Positions 1 through 7,457 of a DNA stretch of 9,372 nt are shown one piece after another. How positions within the stretch are numbered: the stretch's first letter is position 1; each line of letters opens with the position of its first letter. This DNA is from a bacterium UBP3_UBA1247 (GTDB taxonomy: Bacteria > UBA3054). Below the pieces are notes generated by a model, which saw nothing but the letters and a program-made list of their open reading frames with translations, was not told where the DNA came from and made no database searches. The position numbers and the translations under genes are program-made. The DNA is taken from assembly GCA_002308555.1 (NCBI GenBank), contig DBWD01000147.1, forward strand, positions 894 to 10,265, in the 5' to 3' direction.

Positions 1-477
1 TGGCAGTACAGTCTCATCGTCTTCGTGTCCTTCGTGACGGTCTTCGTGATCTGCGTGATTTACGGGTGGTTTTCGAAGGAGCGGCCCGAGGGGGCTTTCG
101 ACGCGGTGGAGTTCTACCGCTCGTATATTTACACGCCTTTGCTGGTGACGGTGCTGGCGATTTTGGGATTTTACATTACCTACGCCGCTTACAGGGCCTT
201 CAAGATCAGGTCGCTGGAGGGCGTGGTGATGATGAGCGTGGCCCTGATCGTGATGATCGGCTACGATCCTCTTGGGAATTATTTGACGCGCTATCTGGGG
301 AACACCAGGTTCTTCTACCTGCAGCTGCCTGAGCTGGCGCGTTTCTTGCGTGAGGACATGAACGGCACGGTCTTCAGGGCTCTGCAGATCGGCGTCTACA
401 TTGCCTCGCTGGCGGTCTCCTGGAGGATCTGGCTGGGTATCGAGGATCATCTTTCCGAAGGGGAGGAGGCGAAATGA
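1..477 (+). CDS. Multi-pass membrane protein of unknown function (5' end outside window)
   Basis: The frame is open from the first base of the window, so the true start is probably further left; a GTG at 25 is only the first possible start inside the window. The visible 158 residues contain four likely membrane segments, at about residues 4-22, 44-66, 72-88 and 123-145 (numbered from the window edge), and end in a short acidic tail (HLSEGEEAK). I see no catalytic motif and do not recognise the family. The stop codon overlaps the start of the next gene in an ATGA (474-477), and that start has a strong Shine-Dalgarno stretch (GGGGAGGAGG) lying inside this gene's 3' end. The two proteins are therefore probably made together and may form one membrane complex; that is inference from gene order. 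Confidence is high that this is coding and low for any function. Confidence 0.85.
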   Translation, partial: WQYSLIVFVSFVTVFVICVIYGWFSKERPEGAFDAVEFYRSYIYTPLLVTVLAILGFYITYAAYRAFKIRSLEGVVMMSVALIVMIGYDPLGNYLTRYLGNTRFFYLQLPELARFLREDMNGTVFRALQIGVYIASLAVSWRIWLGIEDHLSEGEEAK

Positions 478-2231
478 GGCTCGACCTTCAGAGGATCCCC
501 AGGAATATCATCTATCTCGTCCTGATCGTCTGTCTGGCGGTGCCCTTCTTCGTGAAGTGGTCGCTGCCGGTCTACGTCAGCAACGCCACCAGGTGCCTCT
601 ACAAGGCGGTGGAGCAGGTCCACGCGGAGAAGCCCAACGTGCCTATAGTGCTGCTGAGCAGCTGGGATCCCAGTTCCCGGGGCGAGAACAGGCCGCAGAT
701 GGTGGCCATCGTCAGGCATCTGCTTATCCTTAAGCAGCCCTTCGTGGTCTTCTGCCCGGCCCTGAACCCCATGGCGCCGCGGGCTTCGGAGGAGGTCATT
801 AATTCGGAGATAGCCAGGGGGAATTACTCCCTGACCTACGGCGTGGATTACGCCAACCTGGGATTCAAGGGCATTTCCGGACCGAACATCGGGCCTATTC
901 TGCAGAACCTGGAAGGCGACTTTTTGGGCTGCGTGGCCCAGGATCTTTACGGGACCAGCGCTTACAGTCTGCCGATCCTGAAGGGCTTCACCTCTTTGGC
1001 CAACGCCTCCATGATAATCACCATCAGCGGCGACGTGGAGTCCGAGCACGTGATCGGCATCTTCTCCCCGCGGCATCCCGAGATCCCGGTGGGGGCGGCG
1101 GGTTGGTCGCTGATCTGCACGCGTCTTTATCCCTACTTCGACACCAGGCAGCTGGTGGGCATCCTGGACGGCATGAACGGCGCCAGCGAGTACCTGACCT
1201 TGCTCAAGGAAAATTATCCCGAGCTGGCGGGGGACGACATGGGCGCCGAGGAAAGCGAGAGCGGCGGGAGCTCCACCAGGGTGAACGCCCTGACGCTGGC
1301 TCGAGTCCTTATTATCCTTTTGATCGCGCTGGGGAATATCGGCATGCTTCTGGAGCGCCGCAGGGAGAAACTTGGCCTGCCGGTGCACAAGACGGCGCCC
1401 AGCGCTTCCGTGGGGGAGAAGCGCTACCTTAACATCGGCGCCCTGGTCTTCACGATACTGTTTATCTTCGCCCTGCTGGGAGAATTCTTCCTGCGCTCCA
1501 AGGCTGGGACCTGGTCCGTGGCGGTCTTCGGGGAGTGGGTGGCGGTCTTCTGCACCATCGGCATGCTCTCCTTCATTTTCGGCGACAACAAGCTTTACAG
1601 GACTCTGGAGCACGTCATCATCGGTTCCTCCGCGGCCTACATGCTCTTCGAGGTCATCGACAAGCAGATCCTGCCTTCCTTCGTCTACAAGGTCATGGAC
1701 GGCTTCGCGGCCCTGAGGGGAGCGGAGAGCGCCCAGGGCAACGCCTGGCAGTTGCTGTTGCTTCTTGGATTGATTCCCTCCGCGCTGTGGTTCACGGTCT
1801 ATATCAAGAAATTTGCCTGGACCAACAAGCTGGTGCTGGGCTTGCTGATGGGCGTGGCCGTGGGCATCGCTTTCGGGCAGAACGTCAACCTGGCTATTCC
1901 CCAGATCGCCGGCGCGGTCAAGCCTTTGCTGACCTTCGGCCCGGTGAACGTTCCGCACATCAGTCTTTTTGGAGACGTTTCCATCACCTGGAAGAACGTT
2001 TTCAACCTCGTGTATCTCGTGACCATGGTCCTGGTCATGATCTACTTCGTCTTCTGTCTGAAGATGAAGACCACCGTGGCCAAGGGCGCGGTAAGATCCG
2101 GCAGGATCGTCATGATGATCGCTTTCGGCGCGGTCTTCGGCAACACCATCGCAACCAGGATGAGCTGGCTCATCGACCGCATCGACGCCATCGCGCTCTG
2201 GATAAAAGAACTTATGATCCTGGGAGGCTGA
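474..2231 (+). CDS. Polytopic membrane protein with large N-terminal extracytoplasmic domain
   Basis: 585 residues. One hydrophobic segment at about 12-34 looks like a signal anchor. A soluble domain follows at about 35-270, then about eight membrane segments (near 274-292, 320-340, 347-369, 378-396, 424-443, 452-476, 506-529 and 544-566). The soluble part has alternating hydrophobic strands and glycine turns, for example VPIVLLSSWDP (56-66), QPFVVFCPALNP (88-99), DYANLGFKG (125-133) and ASMIITISGD (178-187). This suggests an alpha/beta fold with no obvious enzyme motif. A Gly/Ser-rich linker (SESGGSS) precedes the helical half. I recall similar uncharacterised proteins beside GlmL-like genes in other phyla, but cannot name a family. 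The start is set by the ATGA overlap and a strong Shine-Dalgarno. A 5-nt gap separates it from the next gene, whose GGGAGG site lies in this gene's last codons. It could be a transporter, sensor or scaffold. Confidence 0.88.
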   Translation: MRLDLQRIPRNIIYLVLIVCLAVPFFVKWSLPVYVSNATRCLYKAVEQVHAEKPNVPIVLLSSWDPSSRGENRPQMVAIVRHLLILKQPFVVFCPALNPMAPRASEEVINSEIARGNYSLTYGVDYANLGFKGISGPNIGPILQNLEGDFLGCVAQDLYGTSAYSLPILKGFTSLANASMIITISGDVESEHVIGIFSPRHPEIPVGAAGWSLICTRLYPYFDTRQLVGILDGMNGASEYLTLLKENYPELAGDDMGAEESESGGSSTRVNALTLARVLIILLIALGNIGMLLERRREKLGLPVHKTAPSASVGEKRYLNIGALVFTILFIFALLGEFFLRSKAGTWSVAVFGEWVAVFCTIGMLSFIFGDNKLYRTLEHVIIGSSAAYMLFEVIDKQILPSFVYKVMDGFAALRGAESAQGNAWQLLLLLGLIPSALWFTVYIKKFAWTNKLVLGLLMGVAVGIAFGQNVNLAIPQIAGAVKPLLTFGPVNVPHISLFGDVSITWKNVFNLVYLVTMVLVMIYFVFCLKMKTTVAKGAVRSGRIVMMIAFGAVFGNTIATRMSWLIDRIDAIALWIKELMILGG

Positions 2232-2236
2232 GCCTG

Positions 2237-2482
2237 ATGCGCACCGCCGAAAGCGAATTCAGATACCGTCTGGCCCGGGATCTCAAAGAGAAGGGCCTGG
2301 GCCCCCTGGCGGCCTTCCTGGTGAGGGCCAACTGGCCCCTGGCGACCATCTACGCCAACATCCTCATGGGGGCGGAGCCGTTCCTGGCCGCCGCGGGCTT
2401 CGAGGCCCGGCCTTTTTACGAGACGCTGAACGACCGGGAGGCGCTGAACGAACTGCTGCAGGATCTGGAGGAGGAAGCCTGA
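2237..2482 (+). CDS. Small conserved-context protein (81 aa), function unknown
   Basis: An 81-residue protein between the polytopic membrane protein and the GlmL-like ATPase. The start ATG at 2237 follows GGGAGG (2222-2227) at good spacing. The stop overlaps the next start as TGATG (2480-2484). It begins with a charged, probably helical stretch (ESEFRYRLARDLKEKG), has a hydrophobic centre (GPLAAFLVRANWPLATIYANILMGAEPFLAA, roughly residues 22-52), and ends in a very acidic tail (LLQDLEEEA). It has no cysteines and no signal peptide. The middle could be a weak membrane helix or a buried helical core. Perfect fit into the gene chain, its own Shine-Dalgarno and codon use like its neighbours argue that it is real. 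I do not recognise it. It may be a small partner subunit or adaptor linking the membrane proteins to the ATPase; this is inference only. Confidence 0.8.
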   Translation: MRTAESEFRYRLARDLKEKGLGPLAAFLVRANWPLATIYANILMGAEPFLAAAGFEARPFYETLNDREALNELLQDLEEEA

Positions 2483-4287
2483 TGGCGGAAGAGAGGAAAA
2501 TAAACGCCATCATCGCCACGGACTGCGGCAGCACCACCACCAAGGTCATCCTCATCACCCGCACGCCGGAAGGGGAATACCGTCTGGCGGGCCGCGGGGA
2601 AGCGCCCACCACCGTGGAGGCGCCCTTCGACGACGTGACCATCGGCGTCATCAACGCCGTGACGGAACTTCAGGAGATCACCGGAAGAAAGCTTGTCGAG
2701 AATGGCAAGATCATTCTGGGCGGCGATCCCGACGAAGGCGCGGACCTTTATTTGAGCACCAGCTCCGCCGGGGGAGGACTGCAGATGGCGGTCATCGGCG
2801 TGGTGGCCTCGCTGTCCGCCGAGAGCGCGCAAAGGGCCGCCCTGGGCGCCGGCGCCATCATCATCGACTCCTTCACCTACGACGACGGCAGAACTGAGCA
2901 GGAGCGGGTGGAACGCATCCGCCACATCAGGCCCGACATGGTGCTTTTCTCCGGCGGCACTGAGGGCGGCACGAAAAAACATCTGGTGGAAATGGCCGAG
3001 ACGCTCCTGATGGCCGACCCCAAGCCCAGGTTCGGCGAGCTCTTCAAAGTTCCCGTCATCTTCGCCGGCAACAGCGAGGCCCTGCCTCTTGTCACGGACG
3101 TGCTGGGCAAGAAAGTCGATCTCATAAAAGTTAAGAACGTCAGGCCCTCCATGGAAGAGGAGGAACTGAACGACGCGGGCCAGGCCATCCACAGACTGTT
3201 CCTCGAGCACGTCATGGCCCAGGCCCCGGGCTACGAGAAACTGATGTCCTGGGTCTCCGTTCCCATCATGCCCACGCCCTCCGCCTTCGGCCAGTGCATC
3301 GCCGCGGTGGGCAAGAAGGAGAAGATCAACGTGCTGGCCGCCGACATCGGCGGAGCCACCACCGACGTCTTCTCCTCCGTCCACGACCGCTTCACCAGAA
3401 CGGTCTCCGCCAACTACGGCATGAGCTACAACATCTGCAACGTGGTGAAGGAAGCGGGCTTCGAGAACATCCTGCGCTGGCTGCCATTCGAGAGCAGCGT
3501 GAACGAGTTGTGGGACATGGCTTTGAACAAGATGATAAGGCCCACCACCATTCCCCAGACCGAAAGGGAACTGATGATCGAGCAGGCTATCGTCAGGGAA
3601 GCCCTGCGGCTTTCCTTCGCCCACCACATGAGGCTGGCCGGCGGACTGAAAGGCGTGGTGCGGCAGCGCAGCGTGGCGGAGGCCTTCGAGCAGAAGGGCG
3701 CCGCGGCCATCAACGCCGGCGACATGGATTTGATCATAGGCTCCGGCGGCGCGCTTTCCCACGCCCCCAGGCGCCGCCAGACCGCCCTCATCATGCTGGA
3801 CGCCTTCGAGCCGGAAGGCATAACGGAACTTGACGTGGACAGCATCTTCATGCTGCCGCACCTGGGCGTTTTGTCAAGCGTGGAGCCCGACATCGCCCTG
3901 GAAGTGCTGCACCGGGACTGCCTGATCCCCATCGCCACCTCCCTTTCCCTCAAGGGACAACTGAAGGACAAGGAAGTCTGCGCCGAGCTGACCATCAACA
4001 CGCCGGAAGGGGAGACCAATTACAAGCTTTACCCCGGAAGGCTCTACCGCTTCACCGAGACCGCGGAAAAGATCTTCACTTTCTCCATCCGGCCTGACAG
4101 GGAAGTGGACGCCGGGGAAGGCCCGGGCGTGGAATACGCGAGGAAGGCCCGCTTCAGCGCCGTGGGCCTGGTCATCGACACCAGAGGGCGGCCCCTGGTT
4201 CTTCCCGCCGACCCGGCGGAAAGAATAAAAAAGAACCGCTCCTGGGCGCGGTCTATAGGCGCCTTTGACCTGGAGGAGAAGAGCTGA
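2482..4287 (+). CDS. GlmL/MutL-family ASKHA ATPase-like protein
   Basis: 601 residues matching the GlmL/MutL family of actin/Hsp70-type ATPases, best known beside B12-dependent glutamate mutase genes, where a reactivation role has been proposed. Visible motifs are an N-terminal phosphate-1 loop with DCGSTTTK (14-21), a second phosphate loop with ADIGGATTD (287-295), and an adenosine-type glycine motif IIGSGGALSH (418-427). The STSSAGGGLQM stretch (92-102) is also typical of the family, and the length is as expected. The start is ATG 2482, in a TGATG overlap behind GGAGGAGG, and the stop overlaps the next gene by 1 nt. No mutase subunit and no DxHxxG cobalamin-binding motif is seen in the neighbouring proteins of this window. 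The protein sits with membrane proteins instead, so its client is probably different. Family assignment is firm; the function in this setting is unknown. Confidence 0.9.
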   Translation: MAEERKINAIIATDCGSTTTKVILITRTPEGEYRLAGRGEAPTTVEAPFDDVTIGVINAVTELQEITGRKLVENGKIILGGDPDEGADLYLSTSSAGGGLQMAVIGVVASLSAESAQRAALGAGAIIIDSFTYDDGRTEQERVERIRHIRPDMVLFSGGTEGGTKKHLVEMAETLLMADPKPRFGELFKVPVIFAGNSEALPLVTDVLGKKVDLIKVKNVRPSMEEEELNDAGQAIHRLFLEHVMAQAPGYEKLMSWVSVPIMPTPSAFGQCIAAVGKKEKINVLAADIGGATTDVFSSVHDRFTRTVSANYGMSYNICNVVKEAGFENILRWLPFESSVNELWDMALNKMIRPTTIPQTERELMIEQAIVREALRLSFAHHMRLAGGLKGVVRQRSVAEAFEQKGAAAINAGDMDLIIGSGGALSHAPRRRQTALIMLDAFEPEGITELDVDSIFMLPHLGVLSSVEPDIALEVLHRDCLIPIATSLSLKGQLKDKEVCAELTINTPEGETNYKLYPGRLYRFTETAEKIFTFSIRPDREVDAGEGPGVEYARKARFSAVGLVIDTRGRPLVLPADPAERIKKNRSWARSIGAFDLEEKS

Positions 4288-5405
4288 TGGGCAACGCGTT
4301 CACTCCGGGACTTCTGATCGCTCCAAGAACGGCGGTCACCAAAACGCGCAAGCTGCCCATGGGCGGCCACGCCACCGTTGCCGTGGGCGACATCGTCACG
4401 AACTCCCAGACCGTGGGCATGGCTAACCACCAGGGTCCCCTGACGCTGGTCCGGGCCGCGGAGATCTTGGAAGTCGACAACGACAGGATGGCGAAGCACC
4501 TCACTTGCCAAGTGGGCGACATCGTGCAAAAGGACCAGCTGCTGGGCGAGACCTCCCACCTGTTCGGCCTGGTCAGAAACGAGTGCCGCTCCCCGGTCAA
4601 CGGCTTTATAGAGGAGATCTCTGAGACCAACGGCTTCGTAGCCATCAGGGAGCCGGCCACCATCCTGGAAGTCCAGGCTTACCTCAGCGGCACGGTCACC
4701 AGGGTCACCAAGACCGACGTGGACGTCTCCTGCACCGCCTGCGTCATCCAGGGCATCTTCGGCCTGGGCGGCGAATCCAGCGGCGAAATAATGATCGTCT
4801 CCGAGGACGAGGACATCACGCTGGAGAACCTGACGGAAAAATGCGAGGGCAAGATCATCGTGGGCGGCCGCTCGATAGAAAAGGACGCCATCGACATGGC
4901 CAGGCTCTGCAAAGTGAAAGGCATCGTGGTGGCAAGTATCGAGCACAGCGTGCTGCACGACATCCTGGGGGAATACATCGGCGTCGCCATCACCGGCCAG
5001 GAAAACCTGGGCTTCACGCTCATCGTCACGGAAGGCTTCGGAAAACTCTCCATGGACAAAAGGACCATGGAACTTCTGAAGCGCCACGAAGGGGAAAGCG
5101 CCTCCTTCAACGGCTCGACGCAGATCAGGGCCGGCGTGGTCCGGCCGGAAGTCATCATCCCCATTCTGGAATACTGCGAAACGAAAGACCAAGGCGGCTC
5201 CCTGGCCGTGGCCAAGGAACTGCAGATCGGCACAAGGATAAGAATAATCAGGGCGCCCTACTTCGGGGAGCTGGCGACCGTAAAAGAACTGCCCGAGCAG
5301 CCCGTGGCCATCGCCACGGAAGCCAAAGTCAGAGTTCTCAAGGCCGAGCTCGCTTCCGGGGAGAGCGTGACCATCCCCAGAGCCAACGTGGAGATCATAG
5401 ACTGA
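4287..5405 (+). CDS. GlmL-associated protein with barrel-sandwich-like and KOW-like segments
   Basis: 372 residues. The N-terminal part (about 1-135) is rich in lipoyl/RnfC-like strand-turn units: VAVGDIVTNSQTVG (31-44), CQVGDIVQKDQLLGE (74-88) and RSPVNGFIEEIS (101-112). These suggest a barrel-sandwich hybrid fold, but no biotinyl or lipoyl lysine motif (MKM, DK-A) is seen. The middle (about 186-255) has alternating strands and helices with glycine turns (KIIVGGRS, VKGIVVAS, GVAITGQENLGFTLIV). The C-terminal IGTRIRIIRAPYFGELATV (314-332) resembles a KOW/SH3-like barrel. Such proteins are often labelled only as KOW-motif proteins. The start at 4287 lies in a TGATG overlap after GGAGGAG. It directly follows the GlmL-like ATPase, so a physical partnership is likely. 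A cysteine pair C149-T-A-C152 is visible. Function unknown; it could act as a coupling or scaffold subunit. Confidence 0.85.
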   Translation: MGNAFTPGLLIAPRTAVTKTRKLPMGGHATVAVGDIVTNSQTVGMANHQGPLTLVRAAEILEVDNDRMAKHLTCQVGDIVQKDQLLGETSHLFGLVRNECRSPVNGFIEEISETNGFVAIREPATILEVQAYLSGTVTRVTKTDVDVSCTACVIQGIFGLGGESSGEIMIVSEDEDITLENLTEKCEGKIIVGGRSIEKDAIDMARLCKVKGIVVASIEHSVLHDILGEYIGVAITGQENLGFTLIVTEGFGKLSMDKRTMELLKRHEGESASFNGSTQIRAGVVRPEVIIPILEYCETKDQGGSLAVAKELQIGTRIRIIRAPYFGELATVKELPEQPVAIATEAKVRVLKAELASGESVTIPRANVEIID

Positions 5406-5917
5406 TGCTGTGCTACATTTCCGACCACGACCACTACGACGTCGTCATGAGAGCCGCCTTCACGGCCAAGTCGAGCCTCTGGCTCGCCACCTCCAACCTT
5501 AAGGACGCCTTCGTCGAAAGGGGGAGCGAAGTCGTCTCCTTCCCCGCCCGGCTCGCCGACCTCCTGGAAAAGAACGTGGAAGTCAGGCTCCTCCACGGCA
5601 AGGAGCCCGGCCCCCGCTTCCTGGAGGACTTCGACCGCAACCCCATCCTCGCCACCGATCTGGAGCGCCGCATGTGCCCGAGAGTCCACTCCAAGCTCGT
5701 CATAGTGGACATGCGCATGGTCTACGTCGGCTCCGCCAACATAACCGGCGCGGGACTGGGCATGAAAGGGGAGCACCGCAGGAACTTCGAGAGCGGCATC
5801 TGGACCGACCAGCGGGAGATCGTCGACGAGGTGGTCGACCACTACCAGCGCATCTGGCTGGGCGCCGACTGCCCGCTGTGCATGTGCCGCGACGTCTGCC
5901 AGGACCCCATCGCGTGA
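5405..5917 (+). CDS. Single-HKD phospholipase D-like protein with C-terminal Cys cluster
   Basis: 170 residues with one clear HKD signature, H95-S-K97-(x4)-D102 followed by GSAN (109-112), and a later NFESGIW (127-133) that fits the conserved acidic position of PLD-fold enzymes. A single HKD in a short protein is typical of Nuc-type members, which form a two-lobed active site by dimerising; substrates may be nucleic acid or phosphodiester lipid. No signal peptide is seen (MLCYISDHDHYDVV), so it probably acts in the cytoplasm. The C terminus carries C156-x2-C159-x-C161-x3-C165, which could bind zinc or another metal. The start ATG 5405 overlaps the previous stop by 1 nt (TGATG) with GGAG upstream. 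The stop overlaps the next gene's GTG in a GTGA (5914-5917). The next gene is an alkylation-repair protein, which hints at a nucleic-acid role; that is inference. Confidence 0.88.
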   Translation: MLCYISDHDHYDVVMRAAFTAKSSLWLATSNLKDAFVERGSEVVSFPARLADLLEKNVEVRLLHGKEPGPRFLEDFDRNPILATDLERRMCPRVHSKLVIVDMRMVYVGSANITGAGLGMKGEHRRNFESGIWTDQREIVDEVVDHYQRIWLGADCPLCMCRDVCQDPIA

Positions 5918-6633
5918 AGAAAGCCGAAAAAGAACTTCTCGCCTTCGTCCGCGGCAGGCTGGCCCGCGCTTGCGACCCCGCCTACCGGGAGTTCGTGAAG
6001 CCCTACATCAAGACCGACAAAAATATCCTCGGCGTCAGGATCCCCATACTCCACAAGCTGGCCAAAGAGATTGCCCTGAAAGACCCGGACGCCTATCTGG
6101 TCGAAAGGGAGGACGCCGCCTACGAGGAGACCCTCCTCCGGGGCCTGGTCATCGCCTACGCCAAAAAAGACAACGCCTGGCGCTTCGAGGCCCTCAGGGC
6201 CTTTATTCCGCGGGTTTCCGACTGGGCCGTGTGCGACGTCGCCTGCGCGGCCCTGAAGCCCCTCAGACGCGAAAGAGAGGCCTTCCTGGTCTTCCTGCAG
6301 CCGTATCTGACCTCGAAAAAAGAATTCGAGATCCGCTTCGCCCTGGTCGCCCTCATGGACCACTTCCTCACGCCGGAATACGCAGGGCGGTTTTTCAAAG
6401 AGATCTCCAAAGCCGACACGACGGCTTACTACGCCGCCATGGGCTTGGCCTGGGGAATAGCCACAGCCATGAGGAAGTTCCCGAAGGAGACCGCGGATTA
6501 TCTAAAGAAGACAAAATTCAGTCCGAAATTGAAAAAACTCATGATCAAAAAGATCAGGGAATCCCGCGCGGTCCCCGTTGAGATAAGGGAGATCGCCGAA
6601 AACATACTGCTGGACAAAGGGGGAAGAAAATGA
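5914..6633 (+). CDS. DNA alkylation repair protein (AlkD-like, HEAT-repeat glycosylase)
   Basis: 239 residues, all-helical and matching the AlkD/COG4912 family of HEAT-like repeat DNA glycosylases that remove alkylated bases. Diagnostic stretches are NILGVRIPILHKLAKE (37-52), LLRGLVIAYAKKD (74-86) and DWAVCDVAC (103-111). In Bacillus cereus AlkD the base-excision site uses W109, D113 and R148, plus W187. Equivalent candidates here are W104 and D108 with the same 4-residue spacing, R141 in EIRFALVALMDHF, and W180 in GLAWGIATAM. The catalytic set therefore looks complete. I chose GTG 5914 as the start because it forms a 4-nt GTGA overlap with the previous stop and gives the normal family N terminus. 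A longer open frame upstream only shadows the PLD gene. The stop overlaps the next start in ATGA (6630-6633). The Shine-Dalgarno is weak (AGGA near 5901), consistent with coupled translation. Confidence 0.9.
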   Translation: MKKAEKELLAFVRGRLARACDPAYREFVKPYIKTDKNILGVRIPILHKLAKEIALKDPDAYLVEREDAAYEETLLRGLVIAYAKKDNAWRFEALRAFIPRVSDWAVCDVACAALKPLRREREAFLVFLQPYLTSKKEFEIRFALVALMDHFLTPEYAGRFFKEISKADTTAYYAAMGLAWGIATAMRKFPKETADYLKKTKFSPKLKKLMIKKIRESRAVPVEIREIAENILLDKGGRK

Positions 6634-7454
6634 AAAAAACACTGCTCGTCCTAACGCTCATCACAACGGGCATGCTTTTGAACGCCTGCGCGAAAAAGAT
6701 CTGCGACTACACGCCCGAGGAAGCCAAGGCTTGGACCGAGGCCGCGACGGTGGCCGAAATGAACAAGAAAGTCAAAGCCCTCACGCCGGAAGAAAAGGAA
6801 AAGCTCGTCCGCAACTGGCTCGTCCTCAACATCCCCGAGGAAGACAAGGAGACCGTCATAAAAGGCTGCGCCGCCATCATAGCCCATCCCAAGCTCGGCT
6901 TCTACGCGGAACTCTTCGCCCACACCCCCGTCAACTCGCATGAAGCCGACGGCGGCGCCTGGGCCGCGGGCGACCACATCTCCCTTTCCACCGGCCTGCT
7001 GGCCGAAAAAGACCCCGAGTCCGTCCGCGACACCCTCACCCACGAACTCTTCCACATCTTCAACGACCGCGAGCACGGCGCCGGCGGCATCTCCGCCCTC
7101 AACGAAGGCACCGCCATCTGGATCTTCAACATGACCTTCTACGAGAACGACCCCCTGAAGATGGAGCTGGGCCTGGCCGAGCCGGCCATCGGCACGAAAC
7201 TCTTCTACCGCGACATCGGCATCCCCGGCTATCCTACCGACATCGAGTTCGGCGTCCCCAAGGACCTCACCCCCAAGGGCAGGGAAGTCTACGACATGCT
7301 GATCGCCGCCGACAGAAGCAGGCTCCCAATCTACGACGAGGCGAAGATGAAGGAATACTTCGACTTCTTCTCCGACATCGACCGCAACCAGAACTTCGAC
7401 GTCTACCTGGGTATTTTCAAAGACAGACTACAACTTTGGCTCCAGACTCATTAA
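6630..7454 (+). CDS. Lipoprotein with HExxH zinc metallopeptidase-like motif
   Basis: 274 residues. The N terminus MKKTLLVLTLITTGMLLNAC is a lipoprotein signal peptide with lipobox LNAC, lipidated at Cys20, so the mature protein should be membrane-anchored outside the cytoplasm. The motif THELFHIFN (137-145) contains H138-E-L-F-H142, and a downstream LNEGTAIWI (157-165) supplies E159 as the likely third zinc ligand. This is the gluzincin-like arrangement seen in peptidase MA-type proteins. The C-terminal portion (about 170-274) shows no other motif. A strong Shine-Dalgarno (AGGGGGAAG) precedes ATG 6630, and the start overlaps the previous stop by 4 nt. It is the last gene of the operon, followed by terminator-like sequences. 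The substrate is unknown; a degenerate peptidase used for binding is possible, but the ligand set looks intact. Confidence 0.85.
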   Translation: MKKTLLVLTLITTGMLLNACAKKICDYTPEEAKAWTEAATVAEMNKKVKALTPEEKEKLVRNWLVLNIPEEDKETVIKGCAAIIAHPKLGFYAELFAHTPVNSHEADGGAWAAGDHISLSTGLLAEKDPESVRDTLTHELFHIFNDREHGAGGISALNEGTAIWIFNMTFYENDPLKMELGLAEPAIGTKLFYRDIGIPGYPTDIEFGVPKDLTPKGREVYDMLIAADRSRLPIYDEAKMKEYFDFFSDIDRNQNFDVYLGIFKDRLQLWLQTH

Positions 7455-7457
7455 ATA

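Noticed and set aside
447..1958. Long antisense open frame (503 codons) opposite the 585-aa membrane protein
   Set aside because: The + strand frame gives clear membrane helices, Shine-Dalgarno and coupling. The antisense product is rich in His, Gln, Arg and Gly with no domain, as expected from reading GC-rich codons backwards.
2416..3861. Long antisense open frame (481 codons) opposite the GlmL-like gene
   Set aside because: It covers a well-supported ASKHA protein with intact motifs, and its product has low-complexity Gly/His/Val composition with no recognisable domain.
4044..5192. Antisense open frame (382 codons) across the GlmL/KOW-like junction
   Set aside because: It spans two coupled + strand genes and encodes no recognisable domain; a codon-bias shadow.
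5674..5913. Upstream extension of the AlkD-like reading frame
   Set aside because: This extension overlaps the HKD region of the PLD-like gene and encodes Arg/His-rich sequence. The GTG at 5914 gives the normal family N terminus and a 4-nt overlap.
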